A stretch of DNA of 64,000 nucleotides from Haladaptatus caseinilyticus (GCF_026248685.1 NZ_CP111037.1:186001-250000); one strand, 5' to 3'. Shown: positions 44,336 to 53,593, counted from the first letter of the stretch. The notes: a model not told the origin generated them from the letters alone. Made by a program: numbers and translations.

Positions 44336-44470
44336 ATGGTACGACCCTCGACGTTGGTACTTCTCATTGGAATCGTCCTGTTGTTTGTTCCGATTCCTCC
44401 AATAGCGACGATTCTCGGTCTTATCGTGATCGTTATCGGTGTTGCACTCCGGCTGCTCACCGATCGATAG
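44336..44470 (+). CDS. 44-residue two-helix membrane protein
   Basis: From ATG 44336 the protein starts 'MVRPSTLVLLIGIVLLFVPI' and has a second hydrophobic segment 'TILGLIVIVIGVALRLL'. A Pro-Pro turn separates them. Small proteins of this kind are common in haloarchaea. The upstream extension to 44255 is less hydrophobic and not needed. Confidence 0.6.
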   Translation: MVRPSTLVLLIGIVLLFVPIPPIATILGLIVIVIGVALRLLTDR

Positions 44471-44662
44471 CCGAAAATACGGTATCAAGGTTTCTCATAC
44501 TCCGCCACTAGTACGAACTTCGAAACGCTCGTCAGCACCGGTACCTCTGACGAAATGGACAATGTCTTCGAACCGCTTCCTCAATCATCACGACTAGTGG
44601 TAGTTCGTTGGCACGAACCGGTGCCCGTAAAAACGTTGCATCCGAGCCGACTCCGGGGGAGG

Positions 44663-45841
44663 TCATCGGCCGCCGTCGGTGGCTTCACCGCCCGTCGCCG
44701 TGTCGTCGAAACTATCGTCCGTTTCTTGTGTCGTCGTGGGCCCGATATCGAATCCGGTCGTCGGCTCCTCGCCGCGAAGTCGGGGGACGACGACCTGAAG
44801 GAACTGGACGACGATGACCATGACCAGCGGCCCGAGAAAGATACCGTACCAACCGAACAGAATCGGTCCGAGCAGATAGGCGAACATGACGAGCGAGAGA
44901 TGGAACATTTTTCCCGAGAGATACGGGCGAATGTAGGTTCTAACGACGTTATCGAACGCGAGTGTCATGAACAGGAAGAACACGATGGGATACCAGAGGG
45001 CGGTCGGATCCCGTTGAATCGCCTGCACTGCGAGGACGGCAGCGATCGCGAGATAGACGACTGATCGGCCGACCAATGGAACTAATGTAAAGATACCCGT
45101 GATGACTGCCAGCAATATTGCCACAGGGATCAACAGGTTTCCTGGCGCGAAGAAATTGAAGACGTTGTAAATAACGGCGGTCAATATCATGATGACGAAG
45201 ATGGTGAGCGTGTAGCCAAAGTAAATCGAGTTGAGTCCTTCATCGACTGCCACGAGAAAATCGATCGATAGCGGATCGTTTCCGAGGATCTGTTCCTTGC
45301 TCCACCGAGCGAGGCGTTCGTCGTTGACCAAGAGGAAGAACCCTAACAAAACCGACAAGAACATCATGAACACGCTGGATGCGGCGGCACCGAGGAAAGC
45401 TTGTGCGCCAGTGAGTGCGGATTGCACTGAAGGGTCTTTGAGCGTAGTAGTCGCCGTGTCGAGCAACTGATTCGGATCGTTTGGGACCGTCCCAACGTTG
45501 ATCGGTAGCTGTTGTAGGAGTTGCGTCGCTGCGTTCGAGGTCGCAAATGCGGCTAATTGAGCGATCGCAATCGATAGGAAGACACCCAGGAAAAGGATGA
45601 TCGGCACGACGATGAGCAACAAAGAAATCGCGGCCGAAAGGTTTTCTCTCTTGACTCGAGTGCCGAGACGTCGGTTTATCGGCCGTGCGACGTAATAGAT
45701 GAACACCCCGAACACGACCCACGGAAGGAACGCAAATACGACTGCGGCGATAATCCCAAACACGATCAGACCGGCGATCCACCATTTCAAATTCGGTCGC
45801 ACGACACGAATTCGCGTCGCTTCTGACCTCTTCCCACCCAT
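44663..45841 (-). CDS. AI-2E family transporter
   Basis: From ATG 45841 the protein has 392 residues with seven to eight membrane helices and the family pieces 'VVFGVFIYYVARPINRRLGT', 'LGFFLLVNDERLARWSKEQI' and 'GPILFGWYGIFLGPLVMVIV'. An acidic Thr/Asp/Glu-rich tail of about 40 residues follows. Members include AI-2 exporters and Na+/H+ antiporters; the substrate here is unknown. Confidence 0.9.
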   Translation of the reverse strand: MGGKRSEATRIRVVRPNLKWWIAGLIVFGIIAAVVFAFLPWVVFGVFIYYVARPINRRLGTRVKRENLSAAISLLLIVVPIILFLGVFLSIAIAQLAAFATSNAATQLLQQLPINVGTVPNDPNQLLDTATTTLKDPSVQSALTGAQAFLGAAASSVFMMFLSVLLGFFLLVNDERLARWSKEQILGNDPLSIDFLVAVDEGLNSIYFGYTLTIFVIMILTAVIYNVFNFFAPGNLLIPVAILLAVITGIFTLVPLVGRSVVYLAIAAVLAVQAIQRDPTALWYPIVFFLFMTLAFDNVVRTYIRPYLSGKMFHLSLVMFAYLLGPILFGWYGIFLGPLVMVIVVQFLQVVVPRLRGEEPTTGFDIGPTTTQETDDSFDDTATGGEATDGGR

Positions 45842-46122
45842 GGCCATATGGTACCATAGGCCATCGGTGAGGTTAGCTTTGCCGACGGATGAGATGACGG
45901 GTGACAAAATGAGATGTTCCATCTTCACGACATCTTGAGCGATTATTTGTGAAACCACTCGTAAATTACTGCATTAACCCCGTCGACAGCGATTTTTCTC
46001 TATATTTATAAGGTCGAGGAGATAAGAATGGACCACTCGCTGGTGATGGAGGGTCTCGTGCTTTCCCGAGGGCATAGGACGACATAGGAACTCATAGACA
46101 CAAAGAATCCCGTTGAATGATT

Positions 46123-46470
46123 CTATTTTTCTCGTAGCCGTGTTTCGAGAGCGTCCAACACTTCCCAGAGAACTCCAACGACTGAAGTCGCGTGAAGGGT
46201 GAACTCGTCATAGACGCAGTTTTCGTCCGATGACTCCCGTTCTAGAAAATGGAAATGACCGCGAATATGCGGATTTGGTTCGAGATGCCATCCGCAATCG
46301 AATCCCGAGGACTCGCTGTAATGAAAGGCGAAGTTGGATGTTAGCGACGTACGTTCGCGGTCTTCGAGCCCAATCTCTGGTGGAAATGTAGGATTCGGTT
46401 GCCATGTCATTCGAAATGTCGCTTTGTCAGCGTTGCGTCCAAAATACCGAGGATCAACCTGTGCTTGCAC
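46123..46470 (-). CDS. Orphan His/Trp-rich protein, possibly N-terminally truncated
   Basis: The 115-residue frame from GTG 46470 has the pattern 'FAFHYSESSGFDCGWHLEPN' then PHIRGHFHF, and ends 'LLWEVLDALETRL'-like (GVLWEVLDALETRL). The same order (HY, GWH, PH or EH, HFH, LWE) occurs in proteins at 49295 and 54714. The open frame continues upstream without a start to a TGA at 46567-46569 (S-S-A-A-R-Q-L-D-R-H-P-A-I), so the 5' end may be lost by a frameshift; a frame starting near 46694 could be the original beginning. No HTH partner gene is adjacent. Confidence 0.6.
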   Translation of the reverse strand: MQAQVDPRYFGRNADKATFRMTWQPNPTFPPEIGLEDRERTSLTSNFAFHYSESSGFDCGWHLEPNPHIRGHFHFLERESSDENCVYDEFTLHATSVVGVLWEVLDALETRLREK

Positions 46471-46733
46471 TTCAGCATAGTACCCATCTGGAATGCCATG
46501 TGCGTTCGTGATCGCCGGATGTCGATCGAGTTGTCTCGCAGCGCTCGAAGGATGCGGTGAAGTTTCTCAGCTGCCTCATCCGGGTTGTGTGATCCACCAT
46601 CCGGTCGAAGACGTACCAATGATTCACTCACTGCTATACCTCGGTCTGATCGATAGTGAGTCGGCAGAACCGACCATTCAGACGAATCTGTCATGGCGAG
46701 GCGGATGGGTGAGCAGTGTAGCAGTGAGTACAA

Positions 46734-47071
46734 ATGCCTGAAACCACAGCAGTGAATATCGGCAGCCTACCTTCCTTGATATCGTGTCTGGATCGGTCGT
46801 ATTCGAGCGTTGAGTATTGGTTGAGATAGTTACTTGCACCCCATGGAGAATCCATTGGCAAGCAGGTTCGTGGTTCCGGGAATCTTACTCAGTAGATGAT
46901 TTCCGCGGTGTACCCGGCAACATCCTCGATATCATCCCCCGAACAATTGCTCTATCAAAGTGCAAAAATCCATCTATCGGAGTGGTTCGGATCAGCCTTC
47001 GGCAAAAAGGTCATATTTGTACGTATTATAATCAATATATCTTTTTCCACTTTTAGGTGGTTATTCATCAT
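46734..47071. other. A/T-rich spacer with no recognised gene
   Basis: No coding frame with haloarchaeal composition, no RNA gene and no repeat was seen. Several A/T-rich stretches near 47030-47055 could be a promoter for the following PPOX remnant. Confidence 0.45.
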
Positions 47072-47780
47072 ATGGGGGATATCACAACCATCCAGATGGA
47101 CGAGGAAGAACGAAACGAGCTTCTCATGACTGGAGGAACTGGCGTAATTTCGTTCTCGGCTGGCACCGAAGATTCACCGTACACACTACCGGTATCGTAC
47201 GGATATGACACGACTTCCACTCGCTTTCGGCCCAGACAGCAAGAAAGAAGAGTTGATCGATCGTCCTATCACGTTCGTCACGTATGACAAGACGGTAGAA
47301 GGGTGGTGTAACGTCGGCGTTACAGGACGACTGAAAGGAGTGGCGGAAGCTGACATCGACTCGAACATCGTGCAAGGAATACAGCACGTCGACGATTTCG
47401 AGGATCTCTTCGAATTTCCTTGTTTAGCGGCGATGGACGAACGCCTTCAGGAGAAAAAACCAGTTCGGAAAGACCTGTTTAATCTGGTGCGGATGGCATG
47501 GTGGCTACCCCAGTATCGAGACGCTAGCGCGGGAGAGTTTATCAAAGATATGAAAGACCTGTTCTCTCGGTGGCCCTGGTATGATGAAGAGACAACGGAG
47601 TACCAAATTCGATACGAACTTGCGAACAATATTGGCGGTGAGATCCTCCTCCCAATGAATTGTTCGAACGATGATATGAAGCGCTATTGCATCGGACGCG
47701 ACCAGTGTCCATACTCGATCTATGGCAGTCTTCCGTTCCCTAACGATATGTACGAGCAACTCGATAGTCGGTCAGAGTAG
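47072..47780 (+). pseudogene. Chimeric remnant: PPOX start, primase large-subunit-like end
   Basis: The first part, from ATG 47072, reads like a PPOX flavin oxidoreductase: 'MDEEERNELLMTGGTGVISF' and 'YTLPVSYGYD'. A frame change near 47215 follows; the next frame continues LAFGPDSKKEELIDRPITFV to 'VQGIQHVD'. Then the sequence changes character: 'EFPCLAAMDERL', 'PWYDEETTEYQIRYEL', MNCSNDDMKRYCIGRDQCPY. Four Cys at about residues 73, 153, 162 and 168 of the second frame resemble the 4Fe-4S C-terminal domain of archaeal primase large subunit (PriL). The two halves probably joined by deletion. It is unlikely to be functional as PPOX. Confidence 0.55.
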
Positions 47781-48725
47781 CCATCGTGATGACCTCCCGT
47801 TGGGGGTTGCTTTCCACTGTTGTATCATATTTGTTACCTACTGTTCGACTTCTTTCTTGGAGTGCTTGTACTACCGATTTTGCAAATACGAATGAGCTAT
47901 TCTGTGCAACGGATTCAGGCGTCTGAGCCGTTTTCCGACCTCTATTTTCACATAGCAAATCCAACTTTATTCATATAGCATGAGTAACAAGAATAGACAA
48001 TTCAACTTCAAACGCGAAATTCAAGGGCGAGAAGGCCCAAAACAGTGCATATATCTCTGAAAGAAGCCAAAATCAGTTGCATATAACAAATAACGGATTG
48101 AGAGAAGCCCTAAGTTATTATATGCAAACCTAACGCCGCCATATTGCTTTGCGTACCTCCAAAACCGTCCAAAGTAATAGGGGGGTACGAAGAACAAACG
48201 AGACTAGCGCGACCGGGGGAAAACAAGCGGAACAAGCAATCAGGGAAAACTGCCGAATTATCAGCAATCTAGAAGAGGTGATCCGAGCAATCTGGACGCT
48301 GAAAACGGAGTGGCATGCGATAGTGCAGAAGAAAGATGGGCAATCAAACGGCAGATGGTACTGATATGATAGTGACCACTGGATTTCCTCAATCAAGTTT
48401 TCAGGGTTTAGATGATTTGAGACGAGTGCGTGTATTGACTGCTGGACGATCAACGGATGCTACGATGGAGTGAATCGAGTGGAACCTCGTCTCGTGAGCA
48501 GCATGAAATTGCGATCTCTTTCCGTCGTCTATCAAAGTAAGCACCATAGATAGAATGCAAATAGTACGTCTCGAGAGGGAAGAAATACTGGGTCGTGAAT
48601 GAGGATTGAATGGCATGCGAAGTGACCGATCTATCACTATTGAGAGTTACTGTTCGGGTCCATCTGTGATATACCCATGAAGAATTGCTCTCTCGACCAA
48701 ACCGGAAATGATTCCTCGAAGTAAG
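47781..48725. other. Long A/T-rich spacer, no certain gene
   Basis: About 950 bases without a convincing gene. A minus-strand frame near 48130-48270 encodes a hydrophobic stretch (FPPVALVSFVLRTPLLLW) that could be a small membrane-protein remnant, but it has no supported start. Composition suggests degraded or transferred DNA. Confidence 0.4.
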
Positions 48726-48735
48726 AACTATATCC
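48726..48735 (+). promoter_or_regulatory. TATA box of the first HTH/partner module
   Basis: AACTATATCC is centred about 25 nt before ATG 48756, as expected for a leaderless transcript of the two-gene module. Confidence 0.45.
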
Positions 48736-48755
48736 TGCCAGCTCTAACACGTAAT

Positions 48756-49292
48756 ATGGCTAATTCAGATCCCACCGACGGGCCACCCCCCTTCGAGGAC
48801 GCATTCAGCGGCGACGACGTCGAACAACAAATCTATGGGACTGTCCTCCGGACGCGCGAGCCAGTAACGGCGAGTGCAATCGCAGATCAAATCAATTGTG
48901 ATCCGAAAACTGCTCGGAAATACCTCAACTGGTTTGCGGATCTCGGGATCGTCACCCAACACGACGGGCATCCAGCCACCTACAAGCGCAATAACGCCTA
49001 TTTCGAGTGGCGACGCATCAATCAGCTCGCGGCACGTCATTCACTTGAAGAACTCCAGCAGCGCGTGCGTACGTTGACGACAAAGATCAATAGTTACGAA
49101 GACGAGTATGACGCTGCGATCCCGGCAGACGTTGATGCACTAGCCGTTGTCGAGACAACCGTTGATCGATCGATCGATGACGTGTACAGTGATCTCGCCG
49201 ACTGGATGACTGCTCGCGAAGAGAGAACACGCTATGAACGAGCACGCCAGCAACGCGCGGGTACCGCCGACCACGAACAAGCTTCTGGATAG
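48756..49292 (+). CDS. DUF7342-like HTH/coiled-coil protein, module copy 1
   Basis: The protein has 178 residues from ATG 48756. An acidic N-terminus (1-25) precedes a winged helix at about 28-85 (PVTASAIADQINCDPKTARK, then YLNWFADLGIV). A helical, coiled-coil-like region follows ('SLEELQQRVRTLTTKINSYE'), and a charged tail. The partner gene begins 2 nt after the stop. The HTH protein probably binds its own promoter and the partner protein. The family name DUF7342 is from memory; the domain order is seen directly. Confidence 0.75.
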   Translation: MANSDPTDGPPPFEDAFSGDDVEQQIYGTVLRTREPVTASAIADQINCDPKTARKYLNWFADLGIVTQHDGHPATYKRNNAYFEWRRINQLAARHSLEELQQRVRTLTTKINSYEDEYDAAIPADVDALAVVETTVDRSIDDVYSDLADWMTAREERTRYERARQQRAGTADHEQASG

Positions 49293-49294
49293 CA

Positions 49295-49729
49295 ATGGTA
49301 CCGCCAACTGGTGATGGGGGCAGTCCTGCACCCATCGACCACCCAATCCTTGAGTTTCTACAGACCAGGCTCAGCGCCACACAGCAAGTCGAACAGGCAG
49401 TCATCACTGATGCCAACGAACATCTTGAGCTTCGCGTTACATTCGCCGAGCCATATTATCCGACGTGGGTAGATGAGGCGACGCTCGCTGTCCGGTGGTA
49501 CACGAACGGCGACTTCAAAATTCACTATCGAGAAGTACACGCCGATAGCGCCTGGGAGTGTCGCTGGGATCGCCATCGGAACCCGCACAATACTGGAGAT
49601 CATTTCCATCCACCACCCACTGCTCCGACGCTTGGTGAGGATGCCACATGGCCAATTGATCATCGTGATATCCTGACGCTCGTCCTTGACGAGATTGAAC
49701 AGCGGATCACGACGCTGTGGGACGAATAG
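49295..49729 (+). CDS. His/Trp-rich partner protein, module copy 1
   Basis: The 144-residue protein has an N-terminal helix (HPILEFLQTRLSATQQVEQA), then strands with 'LAVRWYTNGDFKIHYREVHA', 'WECRWDRHRNPHNTGDHFHP', and a final helix 'DILTLVLDEIEQRITTLWDE'. The core W...HY...W.x.H...PH...HFH recurs at 46123 and 54714. The distance to the HTH gene is 2 nt, as in toxin-antitoxin operons. The His-rich GDHFH motif is reminiscent of TumE-type (DUF6516) toxins, but overall similarity is weak. No enzyme activity can be stated. Confidence 0.7.
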   Translation: MVPPTGDGGSPAPIDHPILEFLQTRLSATQQVEQAVITDANEHLELRVTFAEPYYPTWVDEATLAVRWYTNGDFKIHYREVHADSAWECRWDRHRNPHNTGDHFHPPPTAPTLGEDATWPIDHRDILTLVLDEIEQRITTLWDE

Positions 49730-49825
49730 GTAGTGAGGTCGTCGACGGACAATTATAAAGTACGGCACACGTAGCACTGAACGATACGAGTGCGCCTAAG
49801 AGCTCACCCTAGAGCGTGAATTTCC

Positions 49826-50033
49826 ATTGCAGGTTCAGACGCAATTATTGAATTCAACTTTTCACGAACGGCACAAGTTCTGGTCGCAATCATCATTCTT
49901 GGCGCCGGTGGCATAGCTGTAAACGGCGTTATGACGCCAGATGATCTTTCTGATAGTGCTTTCGTCGATGGCGATCTTTGCGACAGTGGCGTTCTGGCTC
50001 GGGATGAAATACGGTGAACACCCGTCTCTCTAG
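49826..50033 (+). pseudogene. Remnant of a small two-helix membrane protein
   Basis: One frame encodes 'TAQVLVAIIILGAGGIAVNG' followed by VMTPDD. After a frame change near 49945 the sequence continues 'FLIVLSSMAIFATVAFWLGM' and KYGEHPSL to TAG 50031. Together they form a typical two-helix haloarchaeal membrane protein. There is no start codon in frame. The gene is therefore decayed. Confidence 0.5.
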
Positions 50034-50131
50034 TAATTTCTATTGCACATCACCACATAGATTGGCAAGGTGGGTTTGTCACACGGGCCTTCAAATTTCT
50101 GTCTTCATGAAGAAACAGAAAGGGTTTGACA

Positions 50132-51360
50132 GTGTTCCGAGAATCGAGTACACAGACTGTGAATGACCGACCAACCACAGAGGGTTCTCAACGCGAGACA
50201 CTAGGCCTGCTCATCGGTTTTTTCTTGCTTTCGACAGCGGCCGCAGCCTATGAGATCGCCCCGGCAAGCGTCTTGCCGGTGATTCAAGAATCACTCGAAC
50301 TCAAGGCGAGTACTGCAGGATGGCTTGTCAGCATTATGTATGCGACTGCGGTCGTCACCAGCGTCCCCGCTGGCATCGCTATCGACCGCTTCTCGGTGCG
50401 TCGGATGATCGTCTTCGGCACCGTCGCACTCGTCGTCGCGGGTGTCTGGGGCTGGTATGCGGCCACGGCCAGCGCGTTTCTCTGGCTGCTCGTTTCGCGC
50501 GTCCTCGGCGGTATCGCGTATGTCATCTTCTGGAACGCAGGTGCGAACGTTGTCGGAAGCGCCGTCGCACCTCGCCATCGGGCAACCGTAGTCGGCGTGT
50601 TTACCGCGAGCGCACCCGTCGGATTCGCGCTCGGCCAGTTCGGCAGTCCCCTCATCGCAACCGTTGCTGGGTGGCCAGCGATCCTCCCGCTGTATGCCGC
50701 CATGGGTGTCGTCGGTGTCACTATTTTCTTGCTCGCGACCCGCCACCACGTTCCTGGCGTTGACGCATCGGCACCGGATCGCACGGCGCTGCGCGGAATG
50801 TTCACTAATCAGGGGGTCTGGATGATCTGTGTGCTCTGTTTCCTTGCCTACTCGCTGTATCTCTTCGTCAACACATGGTTACCGAGCTATCTAGTCGACG
50901 GATTCGACATCTCGCTAGCGGCAAGCGGCCTGCTGACAGCGCTGTTCCCGGCGATTGGAGCAATTGGACGGTCAAGCAGTGGTGTCGTCTCTGATCGGAT
51001 GTTTAGCGGGAAACGTCGCCCCGTTGTAGCGTCGTCGTTCGTCGTCGCACACCCGCCGTCGTCGCCTTCGCGTTTGTCTCGCAGCTCGGGCTCGTCGGCG
51101 GGGCGGTGGTCGTCGTCGGCTTCGCTATCCAACTCGTTACTGGACTGCTCTTTTCGTACATCGCCGAACTCGTCCCGCCGGCGGTGCAGACTACGGCTGT
51201 TTCGTTGCTGACGAGTGTTGGCTTGTTAGGCGCGTTTGCTGCACCGATCGCCGGCGGAATCATTATCGACCGTGCAGGCTACAGCCCGGCGTTTTTCGTC
51301 GCCGGTGGGGTCGCCCTCGTCGGTGGGATCTTAGCTCTGCGGGCACCTGAACCCACCTAA
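50132..51360 (+). pseudogene. Major facilitator superfamily transporter with a frameshift
   Basis: The first frame (GTG 50132, or TTG 50126) encodes ten helices of an MFS transporter with 'GIAIDRFSVRRMIVFGTVAL' (motif A) and ends near 51050 in non-membrane residues. The next frame resumes with LVGGAVVVVGFAIQLVTG, 'LLFSYIAELVPPAVQTTAVS' and the last helices to TAA 51360. The break is around 51040-51055, in a CG-rich stretch. Restored length is about 410 residues, normal for MFS. A single lesion could be a read error; otherwise the gene is inactive. Confidence 0.75.
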
Positions 51361-51694
51361 GAGCACGTCTCTTCTGACAGCAGTTGGTGGGGTTGTTCTG
51401 ATGGTTGCCGGAGGGGTTTCAACGAGCATGCTGAATGTCGAGTATATTGGTCCGAGGCTTTCTGGATTATACTGTTTGAGATTGCGGTGCTTAGCTTGCG
51501 AGAGCAAGCTCTCACTGCTTCTCACTCGCTCACGTTCGTTCGTGGAACGTCGGCTCGCTCGACGAGCGCACGACCCTTTTCAATCCCACCCGGAGTGGAC
51601 TGTCGAGATTTGTACTCACTGTTTAACTGGTGATTCGTAAACGGCACGCCCCGATTGCGACCGATCAGTTAAGGCGTGCGGCGCGGGATGCTGG
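51361..51694. other. Intergenic stretch with no gene
   Basis: It contains imperfect short repeats (GCTTGCGAGAGCAAGC hairpin near 51498-51514, and CGCTC-rich tracts) but no coding frame. The hairpin may be structural or a remnant of an element. Confidence 0.4.
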
Positions 51695-52150
51695 GTGAGC
51701 ATTAGCTCATCAGAAACGATTATCGGGTGGCGTGAGAAAGCCAAGCGTGTGACTGACGACGTCGAGTATCCTTCCGTCGAGTTGATTCTCACCCTCCATG
51801 AACAAATCGTTGAGGAGGGCGACACTACGGAACCAGATGTTCAGTCAGAGGACTCGATTAAATCCGCATTGCAGTACGTTTCGGAGGGATTCTTCGGCGA
51901 AGTACCAGAAACACTCCACGAAAATGCGGTGCATCTGATGCGACTGCTCGTTGCAGACCATCCGTTTGTCGACGGGAACAAACGAACTGCACTCCGAACG
52001 GTGGTCATCTTCTACATGCTGAATGGATATACATTCAAGTATGGCGACGAAATTCGCGCATTACTCCATCGCTTCGCGATTGACGAAGCCACAGTCGACA
52101 TCGATACCGTAGTCATCTACTTCCGTGCCTGCGCTCGTCGCAACTGCTAA
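51695..52150 (+). CDS. Death-on-curing (Doc/Fic) family toxin
   Basis: The 151-residue protein (GTG start) has the Fic active-site motif HPFVDGNKR at 89-97, in the Doc form with Lys. The N-terminal part 'YPSVELILTLHEQIVEEGD' matches Doc-type proteins. Such proteins modify translation factors by phosphorylation (Doc) or AMPylation. A small acidic protein follows at 52181 and may be the antitoxin. Confidence 0.88.
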   Translation: MSISSSETIIGWREKAKRVTDDVEYPSVELILTLHEQIVEEGDTTEPDVQSEDSIKSALQYVSEGFFGEVPETLHENAVHLMRLLVADHPFVDGNKRTALRTVVIFYMLNGYTFKYGDEIRALLHRFAIDEATVDIDTVVIYFRACARRNC

Positions 52151-52180
52151 AGGGACACGATGAATATATTCAATCCAGCA

Positions 52181-52351
52181 ATGGCGTCCAGCACCGATTC
52201 CTCAGAGACGGTCGATGAAGAAGTTCGCCGACTGTACGAACGGTATCAGTCAGCGGAGAGTGACGAAGAACGTCAAGAGATCGCCCTCGAGATGGGGAAA
52301 CTCGATGGGCGTCGTCACGCCGATATTTACGCAGCACTTGAGGACGAGTGA
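52181..52351 (+). CDS. Small acidic protein, probable antitoxin of the Doc toxin
   Basis: The 56-residue product (ATG 52181; an in-frame ATG at 52160 adds 7 residues) is highly charged and helical: 'EVRRLYERYQSAESDEERQE' and ALEMGKLDGRRHAD. It begins 30 nt after the toxin stop. Order toxin-antitoxin is reversed from the classical phd-doc operon. The antitoxin role is inferred from position. Confidence 0.6.
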   Translation: MASSTDSSETVDEEVRRLYERYQSAESDEERQEIALEMGKLDGRRHADIYAALEDE

Positions 52352-52463
52352 ACTGCCTCAGGATCAAGATCCGTATCATCCTTCCACGAATTTCTGTGAG
52401 TCTTTGAGCAGGCACGTGGTAAACATTTAATTCACATTGAAGCGCAAATACTCAGTATCACCA

Positions 52464-53300
52464 TTAGTCCGCATTAGCGCTTGACAACCCACCGTCTGCC
52501 GCCAAGATACATGAACGAACGGATGAAGGTCTCGATTTATGGCTGCTGACAAAGCACTCTACAACGTTCGAGAGCAATCTGGAAACCCTGCCCACACGTC
52601 GGTTGAGGACGTGGTCGAACGTGTGTTTGAGCGAGCAAGGAACCCGCGTGAAGACTATCAGGACGCGCATTTCGACGGGATAATGGCTGACGTCGTTGAT
52701 CGATATGGAACTACTGTCGTTCGCACCGTCATCCATCGCGTCCTCGTCGAGCAGTACCCGTTTCGGACAGCCACGATTGGGCTTGATATGCGCACCGTTG
52801 ATGGCGTTCGAATCGGGACGACAGCTATCTGGTCCCTTCAAGAGTTGAACCGCAAGCAAGACGCCTGAGAGAGATATGGCCTTATTTTTGCTGTAAGTCT
52901 CTCCAATCATCAGTCCTTCTATCGGGAGAGAAACGGTGACTGGTTCGTCTTCGAGAAGCGGACGAAGTTCACTGTAATAGGCCTCTCCGGCGTGGATAAA
53001 GAGGTGGACGTCGTTGCGAAGGAATCCTCGGTCACCGAATTCGTCGACGATATCCGCTGCCCACGCTCTTCGGGTTGCAATAGATGCATTCGTCAACGTC
53101 TCGTCGTACGGTTCGATAGGCGGCCCGTCCGGGTCAAGGAGACCGTGTTTCGCCGAGAGGATATACCATTCATCGTACGTGCGCTCACAGTACTCGCGAG
53201 CGTTCTGAAAGAGCGTCGAGGGTTCAGAGAGGTCTCTTGGGGGAGCAGGCTCGTCCGTTTTGGACTTCGTACAGCTGATCAAGCCGGTCTCTCGAGTCAT
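52464..53300 (-). CDS. DUF6884-type protein with an abnormal C-terminal readthrough
   Basis: Residues 1-140 match the DUF6884 type: MTRETGLISCTKSKTDEPAP, 'YILSAKHGLLDPDGPPIEPY' and 'LEDEPVTVSLPIEGLMIGE'. From about residue 145 (near 52865) the frame continues with low-quality sequence that is antisense to the plus-strand gene 52539-52868. A typical family member would end soon after IGE plus a short Trp/Tyr segment. The natural 3' end is probably lost and the tail is readthrough. Activity is uncertain. Confidence 0.55.
   Translation of the reverse strand: MTRETGLISCTKSKTDEPAPPRDLSEPSTLFQNAREYCERTYDEWYILSAKHGLLDPDGPPIEPYDETLTNASIATRRAWAADIVDEFGDRGFLRNDVHLFIHAGEAYYSELRPLLEDEPVTVSLPIEGLMIGETYSKNKAISLSGVLLAVQLLKGPDSCRPDSNAINGAHIKPNRGCPKRVLLDEDAMDDGANDSSSISINDVSHYPVEMRVLIVFTRVPCSLKHTFDHVLNRRVGRVSRLLSNVVECFVSSHKSRPSSVRSCILAADGGLSSANAD
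52539..52868 (+). CDS. Acidic helical protein of unknown function
   Basis: The 109-residue protein starts 'MAADKALYNVREQSGNPAHT', contains 'DGIMADVVDRYGTTVVRTVI' and ends 'SLQELNRKQDA'. Composition is haloarchaeal and the frame is better than the antisense one. It occupies the 3' end region of the opposite DUF6884 frame. No family is recognised. Confidence 0.55.
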   Translation: MAADKALYNVREQSGNPAHTSVEDVVERVFERARNPREDYQDAHFDGIMADVVDRYGTTVVRTVIHRVLVEQYPFRTATIGLDMRTVDGVRIGTTAIWSLQELNRKQDA

Positions 53301-53530
53301 GTAACTATGAGCGATCTAGAAGTAGTAGGCGGTTATTCTTCCAGTATATACGTCATTAATTGAGAGTGTAGTGTCAGTCTCGATCTGATCTTTGTTCCGA
53401 GGATTGCAGTCAGTATCCATAGTGTTCCTAATTCGGTTTTCGAATCGATCCTTTGTTTAGGACAGAAATTGCACGCGCGCCGGAAATTCACAGGAACACC
53501 GATACTCACGAGCCGCAGTCCCGCAGGTGG

Positions 53531-53553
53531 TTTTTTCGCACCCTGAGGGTGCG
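53531..53553. repeat. T-tract followed by GCACCCTGAGGGTGC hairpin (copy 1)
   Basis: Six T residues are followed by an inverted repeat with 7-nt arms (CGCACCC/GGGTGCG, 3-nt loop) and a G-run. A similar arrangement is at 56718-56747. The 53301-53584 spacer shows no other feature. The T-tract could stop transcription. Confidence 0.45.
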
Positions 53554-53593
53554 GGGGGTTCCAGAACGAGCGTCTCGATGAGGAATGGTTTCG

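Noticed and set aside
44555-45064. Open frame on the plus strand opposite the AI-2E transporter
   Set aside because: It is antisense to a well-supported membrane protein and gives an Arg/Asp/Glu-rich product with no hydrophobic or domain pattern.
48149-48364. 71-residue plus-strand frame in the long spacer
   Set aside because: It has no acidic bias, no motif and no promoter. The opposite strand shows an equally weak hydrophobic frame. Neither is supported.
51570-51595. CRISPR-repeat-like string TTTCAATCCCACC
   Set aside because: Only a single copy was seen, with no regularly spaced repeats and no cas genes in the window.
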